Source: Brevibacterium casei CIP 102111 (lineage in GTDB: Bacteria; Actinomycetota; Actinomycetes; Actinomycetales; Brevibacteriaceae). From it: DNA of 64,000 nucleotides. Positions 51,639-63,392 of the stretch are shown here, in pieces. Below the pieces are notes generated by a model. The model did not search any database. It was not told where the DNA came from and worked only from the letters and a program-made list of their open reading frames with translations. Position 1 is the first letter of the stretch. The number at the start of each line of letters is the position of its first letter. Location of the stretch: assembly GCF_900169275.1 (NCBI RefSeq), contig NZ_FXZC01000003.1, positions 1-64,000 of the forward strand, read 5' to 3'. Made by a program: the position numbers and the translations under genes.

Positions 51639-52976
51639 CTACGCCTCGGCGGCGGACTGAGTCTGACCGTTCTGCTGAACCTCGCCGTCGGCCCGGACCC
51701 CGCCGTTGCGCTGCGACTGCCCGTTCCCGTTCTGCTGGGCCTTGGCACGGTCGAGCGCGCGCTTCCGGGCGGCCTCCGATTCGGCTGCCAGACGCTTCGC
51801 GTTCTCCGGGTCGCGGGTGAGGTTCTCCCCTGTCTCGGGGTCGAAGACCATGACCTTGGCCGGGTCGAACCAGAGGTCGACGGTGTCACCCTCCTGGACA
51901 TTCGTCGCCGGATCGAGGACGGCGACGACCTGAGTGCGCGCGCCTTCGCCGTCGAGGTCCCGGTCGAGCTCTTCGAGGGCCTCGCGCACGGCGGGCGCCG
52001 CTTCGAAGGGCAGGTAGGCGTAGACCTCGTTGCCCAGCCATTCGGTGACGTCGACCTCGGCGCTGAGCAGGGCGCCGCGTCCGCGGCGCTCCTCATCGAT
52101 CGTCGCCGCATCGTGGAAGTCCTCGGGTCGGATGCCGGCGACGAGGTACTGGGGTGCGTCGCGCAGCTTCTCCCGCTCGCCCTCGGGCAGGGTGAAGACG
52201 CCGAAGGGCGAGCGCAGCTCACCGTCAACGTTCTCCACCGGCAGGAAGTTCATCGGCGGGGAGCCGATGAAGCCGGCGACGAAGAGGTTGACCGGCTCGT
52301 CGTAGAGCTCCTGCGGACTGGCGTACTGCTGGAGGACGCCCTTCTTGAGCACGGCGACCTTGTCCCCGAGCGTCATCGCCTCGGTCTGGTCGTGGGTGAC
52401 GTAGACGGTCGTCACCGCGAGGTTGCGCTGCATCCGCGCGATCTCCGTGCGCATCTGGATCCGCAGCTTCGCATCGAGGTTCGACAGCGGCTCGTCGAAG
52501 AGGAAGGCCTTCGCATCGCGGACGATCGCCCGCCCCATCGCCACGCGCTGACGCTGACCGCCGGAGAGGTTCGCAGGCTTGCGGTCGAGGTGGTCGCCGA
52601 GTTCGAGGAGCTTCGCCGCCCGCGACACCCGCTCGTCGATCTCCTGCCTGCTGTACTGGCCCTTGGCGAGGATGAGCGGGAACGCGATGTTCTCGGCCAC
52701 GGTGAGGTGCGGATAGAGGGCGTAGTTCTGGAACACCATCGCCAGGTCCCGCTCCCGGGGTGCGGAGTCGTTGACCCGTTCGGAGTCGATGCGGAGGTCC
52801 CCCTCGGTGATGTCCTCGAGGCCGACGATCATCCGCAGAAGCGTCGACTTGCCCGAACCGGAGGGGCCGACGAGGATGACGAACTCGCCCTCGGCGATGT
52901 CGAGGCTGACGTCGTTGATCGCCGGGAATCCGTCGCCGTAGCGCTTGACGATGTTGCGCAGTTCGATCACTGACAT
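51639..52976 (-). CDS. sugC: Sugar ABC transporter ATPase (SugC/MsmK/UgpC type)
   Basis: 445 residues. ABC domain: Walker A GPSGSGKST (37-45), Q-loop VFQNYALYPH, signature LSGGQ (137-141), Walker B AFLFDEP (157-163). Then a regulatory OB-like domain (GIRPEDFHDA, VTEWLGNEVYAYL) as in MalK-type ATPases. The last 45 or so residues are a Gln/Asn/Gly-rich tail (AQQNGNGQSQRNGG) not seen in standard homologues. It energises the two permeases encoded directly upstream; last gene of the sugar cassette, 94 bp after the permease. Confidence 0.9.
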   Translation of the reverse strand: MSVIELRNIVKRYGDGFPAINDVSLDIAEGEFVILVGPSGSGKSTLLRMIVGLEDITEGDLRIDSERVNDSAPRERDLAMVFQNYALYPHLTVAENIAFPLILAKGQYSRQEIDERVSRAAKLLELGDHLDRKPANLSGGQRQRVAMGRAIVRDAKAFLFDEPLSNLDAKLRIQMRTEIARMQRNLAVTTVYVTHDQTEAMTLGDKVAVLKKGVLQQYASPQELYDEPVNLFVAGFIGSPPMNFLPVENVDGELRSPFGVFTLPEGEREKLRDAPQYLVAGIRPEDFHDAATIDEERRGRGALLSAEVDVTEWLGNEVYAYLPFEAAPAVREALEELDRDLDGEGARTQVVAVLDPATNVQEGDTVDLWFDPAKVMVFDPETGENLTRDPENAKRLAAESEAARKRALDRAKAQQNGNGQSQRNGGVRADGEVQQNGQTQSAAEA

Positions 52977-53070
52977 GGTCGTGTGCTCCGTATCTGTGCG
53001 GTCACGATCCGCGGGTCCGCAGAGTGCTGCTCTGCGCTCCCGCGACCGGTGGCTGTGGCTGCTGGGCTGA

Positions 53071-53907
53071 TCATCCCTTCACCGCTCCCGAGGTCAGGCC
53101 GGAGACGATCTGGCGCTGGAAGAGGAGGACGATGATGATGATCGGAATGGTGACGATGATGGCGGCCGCGGAGATCGCACCCGCCGGCTCTTCGAACTGG
53201 CTGGCTCCGGTGAAGAACGAGAGTGCCGCCGGCACCGGGCGCGCCGCCGAGGTGGAGGTCAGGGAGATGCCGTAGACGAAGTCGTTCCAGGCGATGAAGA
53301 AGGCGATGATCGCGGTGGTGAACACGCCGGGCGCGGCCAAGGGCACGATGACCTTGCGGAACGCCTGGAAGCTCGTCGCCCCGTCGACCTGTGCCGCCTG
53401 CTCGAGCTCCCACGGGATCTGCCGGAAGAACGCCGCAAGCGTCCAGATCGAGATCGGAAGGGTGAGCGAGAGATAGGGGATGATCAGGCCCGCCCACGTG
53501 TCGTAGAGCCCGATCGCCGACCAGATCCGGAACAGCGGGGTGACGAGGGAGATGACGGGGAAGATCGAGACCGCGAGCGCCATGGTGAGGATGAACTTCT
53601 TGCCGGGGAAGTCGAGCCGGGCAACCGCATAGGCCGTCAGGGTGGCGAGCACCACGGCGATGACGGTGGCGATGAGGCAGATGCCGATCGAATTCACGAG
53701 CGCCGGGAGGAAGAGGTCCTTGGCCGCACCCGTGAAGATGAGCTCGTAGTTCGACCAGTCGATCGCCGTGGGCCAGAACCGCTTGTTCGCGATGTCCCCG
53801 GGCGACTTGAGCGACAGGGAGACGATCCACAGCACCGGGAACAGTGCGTAGACGGCGACGATGAGGCTGATGACGATCCACCAGACTGTGTGCTTGCGAC
53901 CCGACAT
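53071..53907 (-). CDS. sugB: Sugar ABC transporter permease (SugB/MalG type)
   Basis: 278 residues, six hydrophobic helices. The EAA loop that docks the ATPase is EQAAQVDGATSFQAFRKVIVPLAAPG. ATG 53907 follows the sugA stop by 2 nt; longer in-frame starts would run inside sugA. Forms the membrane channel with SugA. Confidence 0.9.
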   Translation of the reverse strand: MSGRKHTVWWIVISLIVAVYALFPVLWIVSLSLKSPGDIANKRFWPTAIDWSNYELIFTGAAKDLFLPALVNSIGICLIATVIAVVLATLTAYAVARLDFPGKKFILTMALAVSIFPVISLVTPLFRIWSAIGLYDTWAGLIIPYLSLTLPISIWTLAAFFRQIPWELEQAAQVDGATSFQAFRKVIVPLAAPGVFTTAIIAFFIAWNDFVYGISLTSTSAARPVPAALSFFTGASQFEEPAGAISAAAIIVTIPIIIIVLLFQRQIVSGLTSGAVKG

Positions 53908-53909
53908 CG

Positions 53910-54803
53910 TCACTCTCCCCTCGCCTGGGCCAAGTCGACCTTGAAGACCTTGATGAAGATGAAGCAGATGAGGGCGACGCTGAGGAAGAGCAGGACCGAG
54001 AGCGCCGAACCCATTCCCAGCTGGAGCTGACCGATCGACTGGTTGTACGTGAGGAAGGAGACCGTCGCCGTGTTCTGGGCGCCGGCGGTCATGACGAAGA
54101 CCGAGTCGAAGACGCGGAAGGCGTCGAGGGTGCGGAAGAGGAGGGCGACCATGATCGCGGCCTTCATGTTCGGGATGATCACCTTCGACATCCGCTGCCA
54201 CCACGAGGCGCCGTCGACGGTCGCCGCCTCGAGCATGTCGCCGGGGATCTGCGCGAGACCGGAGAGCAGGAGGAGCGAGATGAACGGCGTCGTCTTCCAG
54301 ATCTCGGCCGCACAGATGACGAGGAACGCCGACCAGAAGTCACCGAACCAGTCGAACTCGGGCATCGAGAGCCACGTCCCGACGAAGCCTGTGCCGAGGT
54401 CGAAGGCGTACTTCCACGAGAAGGCGGCGACGACGGTGATGATGCCGTAGGGAATGAGGATCGCGGTGCGCACCCACGGGCGCACCGCTTTGAGTGCATT
54501 GAGCATGACGAGGGCGAGTGCGAACCCGAGGACGAGTTCGACGGCGACCGTGACAACGGTGAGCAGCAGAGTCACCCCGACCGTCTGCCACCACAGTGGG
54601 TCGGTGAGGATGACGATGTAGTTCTGCCCCCAGTTGACGAAGCGGTTGTCAGGGTCCGTCATCCGGTAGTTGAAGAACGAGAAGTAGACGGCCTGGAGGA
54701 TGGGATAACCGGTGACGGCGAGGAGGATGATGACCGCGGGGGCCGAGAGCATCCAGCCCAGTCGCGTCTCCCCTCGCTGCCGGTTCGACACACGTGCCTT
54801 CAC
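53910..54803 (-). CDS. sugA: Sugar ABC transporter permease (SugA/MalF type)
   Basis: 297 residues, six hydrophobic helices after a short cytoplasmic start (RQRGETRLGWMLSAPAVIILLAVTGYPI). The EAA loop is EAATVDGASWWQRMSKVIIPNMKA. It overlaps the end of the binding-protein gene by 4 nt, so it is translated from the same message as the broken lpqY. Confidence 0.9.
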   Translation of the reverse strand: MKARVSNRQRGETRLGWMLSAPAVIILLAVTGYPILQAVYFSFFNYRMTDPDNRFVNWGQNYIVILTDPLWWQTVGVTLLLTVVTVAVELVLGFALALVMLNALKAVRPWVRTAILIPYGIITVVAAFSWKYAFDLGTGFVGTWLSMPEFDWFGDFWSAFLVICAAEIWKTTPFISLLLLSGLAQIPGDMLEAATVDGASWWQRMSKVIIPNMKAAIMVALLFRTLDAFRVFDSVFVMTAGAQNTATVSFLTYNQSIGQLQLGMGSALSVLLFLSVALICFIFIKVFKVDLAQARGE

Positions 54804-56110
54804 AGCAGCCTCTCCCCTCGGAGGATTTCGAGGATGAACTCCTGAGATCGTGCCGGCGTCGACTCGGGGTCGACGCTGCCCGGCGGATGCCAGGACTTCT
54901 GGATGCCGCCTGTCACCTCGTTGTAGTACGGGGTGAGCGGGCGGGCTGCCGAGATCTTCAACGACTCGGCGACGGTCTCGGCGACGGGGAACTCCTTCTG
55001 GACCTCAGGGTCGTCGAAGGCGGCGAGGTTCGAGGGAGCATTGCCGTCGGTGAGGAAGTACTCCGCCTGCTTCTCCGGCTGCCTGATGCACGCGACGGCC
55101 TCGTAGGCGAGGTCGGGGTTCTCGGAGAACGCGCCGACGCCGAGGTTGATCCCACCCAACGGCGGTCGCGCCTCCTGGGATTCGTCGACCCGGGGGTAGA
55201 TCGTCCAGCCGATGTCGTCGAGCACCGCCTGGTCGAGGCTTCCCTCGTCGACGGCAGCCTTCGTCGCCGGGTAGATGAAGGGCCAGTTGACCATGAACCC
55301 GCCGTCGTCGGACTGGAACTCGAGCATCGAGGCATTCTCGTCGAGGTTGGACAGCTGAGGTCCGCCGACACCGGTGGAGCCGATCTTGGACATGATCTCC
55401 GCGGCGCTCCTGCCCGCCTCGGAGTCGATGCCGAGCTTGACCTCGTCGGCGCCGTCGGAGTCGGGGTTCGTCACGATCGATCCGCCGGCGGATTCGATCA
55501 TCGCATTGATCCACACGGTCAGGGACTCGGCCCGAATGCCCTGGACGCCGACGCGCTTGTCCTGCTCCGCGGCGGCGTCGATGATCTGGTCCCAGGTGAC
55601 CGGCTGGGACATGTCGAGGCCCGCCGCCTCGGCGACGGACTTCCGATACCACAGCAGCTGCGTGTTCGCCCAGAACGGGGTCGCGACGAGTTCGTCCTGG
55701 CGAGTCGAGGACTCGACGGAGGACGGGATGACGCCTTCGGTGAACTCGTTCACGTACTTCTCGGGAACCGGGGTGAGGTAGTCGGCGTTGGCCATCTCGG
55801 CGACGTAGACCGGGTCGAGGCTCATGATGTCGATCGAGGAGTCCTATGAGGCGAGGCGGCGGATGAGCTGCTCTCGCTGGCTGGGAGCGTCGTTGGGCAG
55901 CAGACTCGTCGAGATCCGGTACTTCCCGTCCGCCTCTGCAGTGCACTGTTCGGCGATCTTCGCCTGACCCCCGTTGTCAGGGTTGATGTACCACGTCAGC
56001 GTCGGTGTCGACGTTCCGCTCGCACAGCCGGTGATCCCGACGAGTCCGAGCAGGGCGAACGCGGCCAGGCCCGTTCGCCAGGGCCGGAGCTTCCTTGCCG
56101 TATGCCTCAT
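54800..56110 (-). pseudogene. lpqY: Sugar-binding lipoprotein (LpqY type), interrupted by in-frame TAG
   Basis: One continuous frame of 437 codons with a single stop, TAG, at 55844-55846 (codon 89). The N-terminal part has a signal peptide with lipobox GITGCAS (lipidated Cys about residue 29) and ends QREQLIRRLAS. After the stop the protein resumes DSSIDIMSLDPVYVAEMANADYLTP, exactly as in intact homologues, and runs to a normal end. Frame is kept, so this is a nonsense change (for example GAG to TAG), not a frameshift. The downstream piece could restart at ATG 55825 but would lack the signal peptide. Could be a real null allele, a suppressed stop or a sequencing error. A dyad operator and -10 lie upstream. 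Confidence 0.88.
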
Positions 56111-56138
56111 TGCCTACCTGCCAGTCTGCGACGTTGCC

Positions 56139-56167
56139 GGTGGCACTGCCACCTGGATCACACATTA
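56139..56167 (-). promoter_or_regulatory. lpqY promoter and LacI-like operator
   Basis: A palindrome GGTGGCA-c-TGCCACC (56139-56153) lies just downstream of a possible -10 TAATGT (minus strand, 56162-56167) and 29 bp before the lpqY start. Position and symmetry suggest a LacI-family sugar repressor acting as a roadblock; no such gene is in the window. Confidence 0.5.
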
Positions 56168-56181
56168 CCTCAAGTCGGCAC

Positions 56182-57906
56182 TCATGCCAGTGGCACCCAC
56201 ACTGCACTCTCGCCCGACAGCGTCCCCTCGTCCCATGCGGCAGGTCCGCTTGCGGCCAGGATCGGCCGCCCGACCGCCTCGGGCAGGGCGATCGGCGCCT
56301 CCGAGAGGTTCGCGGCCACGAGCACCGCGGCGGTCTCCGTCGTCACGGTGAAGGCGAGGAGTCCCCGCTGCGGATCGTGGAGGGGGTGCCACGCGAACGC
56401 TCCCCGCCCCATCCCGAGCTCCCGGCGAGTCCGGAGCAGTCCCCGGTAGAGGTGGAGGTGGGACTCGGGGTCGTCGTTCTGGATGTCATGGGCGAGGACG
56501 GAGTGGCCCTCGGGCTGGGGAAGCCACGTCTCCTCCCCCGCCGGCGTGCCGAAACCCAGATGCGGCGCCGAGGCGGACCACGGGTACGGGGTGCGGGCCC
56601 CGTCACGGCCGAGTTCGGCTCCGCGGCTGCGCGCATAGACCGGGTCGCGCCGCGCCGAGGCGGGCAGCTGCGTGTGCTCGGGCAGCCCGAGTTCGTCACC
56701 CTGGTAGATGTAGGCCGATCCCGGCAGTCCGAGTTCGATGAGCGCCATCGCCGAGGCGCGACGACGTCCCAGCGTGAGATCCGGCTGCGGGTCGTCGGGT
56801 CCGATGCCCCGCTGGTGGGGCGGAGGTTCGGCGACCCCGAAGCGGCTGGGGTGGCGGACGGTGTCGTGGTTCGAGAGCACCCAAGTCGGTGCCGCGCCGA
56901 CCTCAGCGGCCGCGGCGAAGGTGCCCTCGATCGCACGGGCGAGACCGGGAGCATCCCAGCCGGCCATGAGGAACGTGAAGTTGAAGGCCTGATCCATCTC
57001 ATCGGCGCGGACGTAGCGGAAGAGACGCTCGAGGGGTTCGACCCACGCCTCGGCGACGAGGATCCTCTCCCCCGGGTACGCGTCGAGGATCCTCCTCCAC
57101 TCACGGTAGATCTCGTGCACCCCGTCCTGGTCGAAGAACGGCGAGGCGGCCGTCGGTGAGGACGAGGGCACCGGCTCGCCCGAGGCTCCGAGCGCGGGGA
57201 CATGGTCGGGCAGCCCCTCGGCCTTGACGAGTCCGTGGGCGACGTCGACGCGGAAGCCGTCGACGCCGCGGTCGAGCCAGAAGCGCAGGATATCGGCGAA
57301 CTCCTCGTGCACGGCCGGGTTCGACCAGTCGAGGTCGGGTTGGGTGGGGTCGAAGATGTGGAGGTACCAGTCGTCGCTGCCGGGCAGGCGGGTCCAGGCG
57401 GGACCGCCGAAGACCGAGGTCCAGTTGTTCGGCGGGGCGTCCCCACCCTCTCGGCCGGGGCGGATGACGTAGAGATCGCGGGCGGGGTCCCCCGCCTCGG
57501 CGGTCAGGGCCGCTTGGAACCACGGATGCGTCGACGAGGTGTGGTTGGGCACGAGGTCGACGATGACGCGGATGCCTGCGTCGTGGGCGCGGGCGACGAG
57601 CTCGTCGAAGTCCTCAAGGCTGCCGAAGAGCGGGTCGACGTCGACGTAGTCGGCGACGTCGTAGCCGGCGTCGTTCTGCGGTGAGGGGTAGAAGGGCGAG
57701 AGCCAGATCGCGTCGACCCCGAGGTCGACGATGTGCGAGAGGCGATCGAGGATGCCCCGCAGATCCCCTACTCCGTCGCCGTCTCCGTCGGCGAACGACC
57801 GGGGGTAGATCTGGTAGATGACGGCGTCGTCGGACCACCTCGGCGAGGGCGGGACCGAAGGCTGGGGCCTGCCGTGCTCCTGCGGCCTCGCTGCATCTGT
57901 CGTCAT
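56182..57906 (-). CDS. GH13 alpha-glucosidase (oligo-1,6-glucosidase type)
   Basis: 574 residues. (beta/alpha)8 GH13 enzyme with all conserved regions: region I DLVPNHTSS, region II GFRVDVAHG (nucleophile Asp221), region III LVAEAWVE (acid/base Glu286), region IV LSNHD (Asp348). The VPPSPRWSDDAVIYQIYPRSFADGDGDGVGDLRGI start is typical of alpha-glucosidases acting on short oligosaccharides. No signal peptide, so it is cytoplasmic, matching uptake by the adjacent ABC transporter. ATG 57906 has GAGGAG upstream; the longer frame overlaps the tuf terminator. The PSPRW residues near 20-24 are encoded by a REP-like copy. Confidence 0.92.
   Translation of the reverse strand: MTTDAARPQEHGRPQPSVPPSPRWSDDAVIYQIYPRSFADGDGDGVGDLRGILDRLSHIVDLGVDAIWLSPFYPSPQNDAGYDVADYVDVDPLFGSLEDFDELVARAHDAGIRVIVDLVPNHTSSTHPWFQAALTAEAGDPARDLYVIRPGREGGDAPPNNWTSVFGGPAWTRLPGSDDWYLHIFDPTQPDLDWSNPAVHEEFADILRFWLDRGVDGFRVDVAHGLVKAEGLPDHVPALGASGEPVPSSSPTAASPFFDQDGVHEIYREWRRILDAYPGERILVAEAWVEPLERLFRYVRADEMDQAFNFTFLMAGWDAPGLARAIEGTFAAAAEVGAAPTWVLSNHDTVRHPSRFGVAEPPPHQRGIGPDDPQPDLTLGRRRASAMALIELGLPGSAYIYQGDELGLPEHTQLPASARRDPVYARSRGAELGRDGARTPYPWSASAPHLGFGTPAGEETWLPQPEGHSVLAHDIQNDDPESHLHLYRGLLRTRRELGMGRGAFAWHPLHDPQRGLLAFTVTTETAAVLVAANLSEAPIALPEAVGRPILAASGPAAWDEGTLSGESAVWVPLA
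57836..57850. repeat. REP-like motif in the GH13 N-terminal coding region
   Basis: ACCTCGGCGAGGG read in frame as PSPRW near the start of the alpha-glucosidase. Confidence 0.5.
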
Positions 57907-57953
57907 GGGTCTCCTCACGGGATCGAACTCCGACGTCTCCAGCATAGACGCGA

Positions 57954-57990
57954 CAGGGGCCGCAATCCCTGTACGGGATTGCAGCCCCTG
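57954..57990 (-). terminator. Terminator of the str operon (after tuf)
   Basis: 16-bp stem (57954-57969 with 57975-57990, one mismatch), 5-nt loop, about 50 bp past the tuf stop. A -10 TATGCT (minus, 57941-57946) for the GH13 gene follows at once. Confidence 0.75.
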
Positions 57991-58040
57991 AACTGCTTCA
58001 GACCGGGGTCCGAAGGCTGAGTTCACTCAGACGAGTCAGA

Positions 58041-59234
58041 TCACTCGATGATCTTGGTGACTCGACCGGCGCCGACGGTGCGTCCACCTTCGCGGATGGC
58101 GAAGCGGAGGCCCTCCTCCATGGCGATCGGCTGGATGAGCTCGACCGACATGTCGGTGTTGTCGCCGGGCATGACCATCTCGGTGCCCTCGGGCAGCGTG
58201 ATGACGCCGGTGACGTCCGTGGTCCGGAAGTAGAACTGCGGACGGTAGTTCGAGTAGAACGGGTTGTGACGGCCGCCCTCGTCCTTGCTCAGGATGTAGA
58301 CCTGGGCCTCGAACTTGGTGTGCGGGGTGATCGAACCCGGCTTGACGATGACCTGACCGCGCTCGACGTCTTCGCGCTTGGTGCCGCGGAGAAGCAGACC
58401 GACGTTCTCACCTGCACGGGCGTCCGGCAGGGTCTTGCGGAACATCTCGATGGCCGTGACCGTGGTCTTCGAGGACTTCGGCTTGATGCCGACGATCTCG
58501 ATCTCCTCGTTGGGGAGGAGGACGCCGCGCTCGACACGACCGGTGACGACGGTTCCACGACCGGTGATCGTGAAGACGTCCTCGACGGGCATGAGGAACG
58601 GCTTGTCGACGTCGCGCTCCGGCTCGGGAACGAAGTCGTCGACCTGGTCCATGAGCTCTTCGACGGTCTTGACCCACTTCTCGTCGCCCTCGAGGGCCTT
58701 GAGAGCGGAGACCTGGACGACGGGAGCGTTGTCCCCGTCGAACTCCTGGCTGGAGAGGAGGTCGCGGACCTCGAACTCGACGAGCTCGAGGAGCTCCTCG
58801 TCTTCGACCATGTCGGACTTGTTGAGAGCCACGACGATGTAGGGCACACCCACCTGACGCGCGAGCAGGACGTGCTCACGGGTCTGCGGCATCGGACCGT
58901 CGGTGGCGGCGACGACGAGGATCGCGCCGTCCATCTGAGCAGCACCGGTGATCATGTTCTTGATGTAGTCGGCGTGACCCGGGGCATCGACGTGAGCGTA
59001 GTGACGCTTCTCGGTCTGGTACTCAACGTGCGAGACGTTGATGGTGATGCCGCGCTCCTTCTCCTCAGGTGCGTTGTCCACCTGGTCGAAGGCACGAGCC
59101 TCGTTGAGATCGGGGTACTTGTCCGCCAGGACCTTGGTGATCGCAGCGGTCAAGGTGGTCTTTCCGTGGTCAACGTGGCCGATGGTGCCGATGTTGACGT
59201 GCGGCTTAGTCCTATCGAAACTAGCCTTTGCCAC
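58041..59234 (-). CDS. tuf: Elongation factor Tu
   Basis: 397 residues, standard. G1 GHVDHGKT, switch I RGITI, G3 DAPGH, G4 NKSD. The GTG at 59234 ([16 protein letters not shown]) was chosen with GAGGAGG upstream; the frame runs 8 codons further without homology. It delivers aminoacyl-tRNA. Last gene of str; a 115-bp leader with two hairpins lies between fusA and tuf. Confidence 0.99.
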   Translation of the reverse strand: MAKASFDRTKPHVNIGTIGHVDHGKTTLTAAITKVLADKYPDLNEARAFDQVDNAPEEKERGITINVSHVEYQTEKRHYAHVDAPGHADYIKNMITGAAQMDGAILVVAATDGPMPQTREHVLLARQVGVPYIVVALNKSDMVEDEELLELVEFEVRDLLSSQEFDGDNAPVVQVSALKALEGDEKWVKTVEELMDQVDDFVPEPERDVDKPFLMPVEDVFTITGRGTVVTGRVERGVLLPNEEIEIVGIKPKSSKTTVTAIEMFRKTLPDARAGENVGLLLRGTKREDVERGQVIVKPGSITPHTKFEAQVYILSKDEGGRHNPFYSNYRPQFYFRTTDVTGVITLPEGTEMVMPGDNTDMSVELIQPIAMEEGLRFAIREGGRTVGAGRVTKIIE

Positions 59235-59258
59235 TGGGTTCCTCCTCGTGGTTGGCAA

Positions 59259-59328
59259 AAGATATGCGGTTCATATCTTAGACCTTTGTTGGTTATCTTT
59301 CATTCCGGTGATGTTGTTCTACATCACC
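59259..59328 (-). other. tuf leader hairpins
   Basis: Two stems in the AT-rich fusA-tuf gap: AAGATATG / CATATCTT (59259-59266 and 59272-59279) and GGTGATGT / ACATCACC (59307-59314 and 59321-59328). They may control tuf expression or mRNA processing; a tuf-specific promoter is possible but I cannot define it. Confidence 0.45.
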
Positions 59329-59349
59329 TTGGCGATGAGCCTTAGGAGA

Positions 59350-61455
<2,106 letters not shown>

Positions 61456-61495
61456 GGTGTCTCTCTCTCAATCGATGACTTGATCGACTCCCCCG

Positions 61496-61530
61496 GCCCC
61501 CGGTCGGTCCGGAGCGGACCGACCGGGGGC
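61496..61530 (-). terminator. Strong hairpin between rpsG and fusA
   Basis: Perfect 16-bp GC stem (61496-61511 with 61515-61530) and GAG loop. It has the strength of an intrinsic terminator but no T-tract; within the str operon it is probably an attenuator. Confidence 0.65.
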
Positions 61531-61541
61531 GGGGGCGACGA

Positions 61542-62012
61542 TTACCAGCGGTAGTGGGCGAAGGCCTTGTTGGACTCGGCCATCTTGTGGGTGTCCTCAC
61601 GGCGCTTGACTGCGGCACCGAGGCCGTTGCCGGCGTCGAGGATCTCATTCATGAGGCGCTCGGTCATCGTCTTCTCGCGACGCTGGCGGGCGTAGCCGAC
61701 GAGCCAGCGCAGCGCGAGGGTGGTCGAACGAGCAGGACGGACATCGACCGGAACCTGGTAGGTCGCACCGCCGACACGGCGGGAGCGGACCTCGAGGGAC
61801 GGACGGATGTTGTCGAGGGCCTTCTTGAGGTTGGCGACGGGGTCGTTGCCGTTCTTCTCACGAGTTCCCTCGAGGGCACCGTAGACGATGCGCTCGGCCG
61901 TCGACCGCTTGCCGTCGAGCAGGATCTTGTTGATCAGCTGCGTGACGAGCGGCGAGTTGAAGACCGGGTCGATGACGATCGGTCGCTTGGGTGCGGGACC
62001 TTTGCGCGGCAT
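61542..62012 (-). CDS. rpsG: 30S ribosomal protein S7
   Basis: 156 residues, standard. [47 protein letters not shown] and [43 protein letters not shown]. It nucleates 30S head assembly. Its ATG overlaps the rpsL stop (TAATG). Confidence 0.99.
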   Translation of the reverse strand: MPRKGPAPKRPIVIDPVFNSPLVTQLINKILLDGKRSTAERIVYGALEGTREKNGNDPVANLKKALDNIRPSLEVRSRRVGGATYQVPVDVRPARSTTLALRWLVGYARQRREKTMTERLMNEILDAGNGLGAAVKRREDTHKMAESNKAFAHYRW

Positions 62013-62386
62013 TACTTCTTCTCCCTCTTCGCTCCGTACTTGCTGCGGGCCTGCTGACGGCCCTTGACACCCTGGGTGTCGAGGGAACCGCGCACGATCC
62101 GGTAGCGCACACCCGGGAGGTCCTTGACACGGCCGCCGCGGACGAGCACGATCGAGTGCTCCTGCAGGTTGTGTCCCTCGCCGGGGATGTACGCGGTCAC
62201 TTCGATCTGGCTCGAGAGCTTGACACGAGCGACCTTGCGAAGAGCCGAGTTCGGCTTCTTGGGGGTCGTGGTGTACACACGGGTGCACACGCCGCGACGC
62301 TGGGGGCTGCCCTTGAGGGCAGGGGCGTCGGACCCTGCGGACTTGTTATGCCGTCCTTTGCGGACGAGCTGCTGGATTGTCGGCAC
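62012..62386 (-). CDS. rpsL: 30S ribosomal protein S12
   Basis: 124 residues from a GTG at 62386 with GGAGA upstream. [12 protein letters not shown] opens the protein; [19 protein letters not shown] and [17 protein letters not shown] contain the two lysines (of KKPNSA and RVKDLPG) where streptomycin-resistance changes occur; both are wild-type here. First gene of str. Confidence 0.99.
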   Translation of the reverse strand: MPTIQQLVRKGRHNKSAGSDAPALKGSPQRRGVCTRVYTTTPKKPNSALRKVARVKLSSQIEVTAYIPGEGHNLQEHSIVLVRGGRVKDLPGVRYRIVRGSLDTQGVKGRQQARSKYGAKREKK

Positions 62387-62860
62387 TAAGCGTTCTCCAT
62401 TGCTTCTCGATGAACCTAATTCCCACATCGGTCGCGCATGCGCGTCTGTGAACCGTGGGACATATCCGACTGAACACCGGGTGAAGCTTGACTCCCGATG
62501 CCAGTATCCGCGCGATGCCACGCACCCTGCGGTCGGGAGTGTCGCAAGGACACGCACGCGCAGAGGCCCGCGGTTTCGGCGGCCTGCGCCGGTCGCACTC
62601 ACACTGGTCCCAGGCCTCACAGAACACCTGGCATGATCGTCCGACGACACAGATAACACAATCAGTCGCATCCCAGAATATCGCGTGCGCGAGCCTCCGG
62701 TCAAAACCACCGGCACCCTGCCGGAACGGGAGCGCGAGGGCCTCCGCCCCGGCGAGACCGGGGTCACACGGCCCTCCGGCCCGGCAGCCACCTCGGCGAG
62801 GAGGCACGGCTGAGGACCCGCTTCCTTGACTCATTCAAGAAAACGGGGCAGGGTGAAGGT
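62387..62860. other. rpsL-furA divergent intergenic region
   Basis: About 470 bp without a gene. It must hold the str promoter (minus) and the furA promoter (plus). A REP-like CCACCTCGGCGAGG lies at 62788-62801 and a dyad at 62825-62839 precedes furA. I could not identify a convincing str promoter by eye. Confidence 0.5.
62825..62839 (+). promoter_or_regulatory. Dyad upstream of furA
   Basis: CTTGA-ctcat-TCAAG, 21 bp before the GTG start, containing a -35-like TTGACT. FurA proteins of this type repress their own furA-katG operon from a site near the furA start; this dyad is a candidate. Confidence 0.5.
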
Positions 62861-63325
62861 GTGTCAGAGGAAGAACGCGTGCACGCCGAGGACTATTCCG
62901 CGACCCTGCGGAGCAGTTCCCTGCGCGTGACGAAGCAGAGGGTCGCGGTGCTGGCGGCGGTGGACACCCACCCCCATGCCGACACCGAGACCGTCATCCG
63001 ATCCGTCAGGGAGAGCCTGCCGGACGTCTCCCATCAGGCCGTCTACGATTCGCTGCACACGCTCACCGCGGTCGGCCTCGTCCGGAGCATCCAGCCGTCC
63101 GGGTCCGTGGCCAGATACGAGCGGCGCATCGGCGACAACCACCATCACCTCGTCTGCCGGTCGTGCGGTCTCATCGTCGATGTCGACTGCACGGTCGGCC
63201 GGGCGCCCTGTCTGAGTCCGTCGCACGATCACGGATTCGCAGTCGACCAGGCCGAGGTGACGTTCTGGGGACTCTGCCCCGACTGCCGCAGCGGCAGTGA
63301 GGGACCGAGCGACCAGGGAGACTGA
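62861..63325 (+). CDS. furA: Fur-family peroxide-responsive regulator (FurA)
   Basis: 154 residues, GTG start with GAAGG upstream. N-terminal winged helix (RVTKQRVAVLAAVDTHPHADTETVI, SHQAVYDSLHTLTAVGLVRSI) and C-terminal dimerisation domain with metal residues (GDNHHHLVCRSCGLIVDVDC; CPDC). It has the two CxxC motifs of a structural zinc site. Directly upstream of katG, the classical FurA-KatG pair, where oxidation releases the repressor. Confidence 0.93.
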   Translation: MSEEERVHAEDYSATLRSSSLRVTKQRVAVLAAVDTHPHADTETVIRSVRESLPDVSHQAVYDSLHTLTAVGLVRSIQPSGSVARYERRIGDNHHHLVCRSCGLIVDVDCTVGRAPCLSPSHDHGFAVDQAEVTFWGLCPDCRSGSEGPSDQGD

Positions 63326-63392
63326 GCAACGCACCTCTGTCGCGTGAACCGGCGCAGACGCCTGCGGGCAACCGCTGCCGAGGACAACAGCT

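Noticed and set aside
51050..51820. Frame on the plus strand spanning both copies of the 174-bp repeat, giving an 80-residue peptide repeat
   Set aside because: The 240-bp offset keeps the frame, but differences between copies are mostly amino-acid changing and the conserved part is the DNA hairpin arms. The frame also runs antisense into the ABC ATPase gene.
54800..55825. A separate full gene starting at ATG 55825
   Set aside because: The product would lack the signal peptide and first 95 residues of the binding protein, and upstream codons are in the same frame and homologous. Better explained as an interrupted lpqY.
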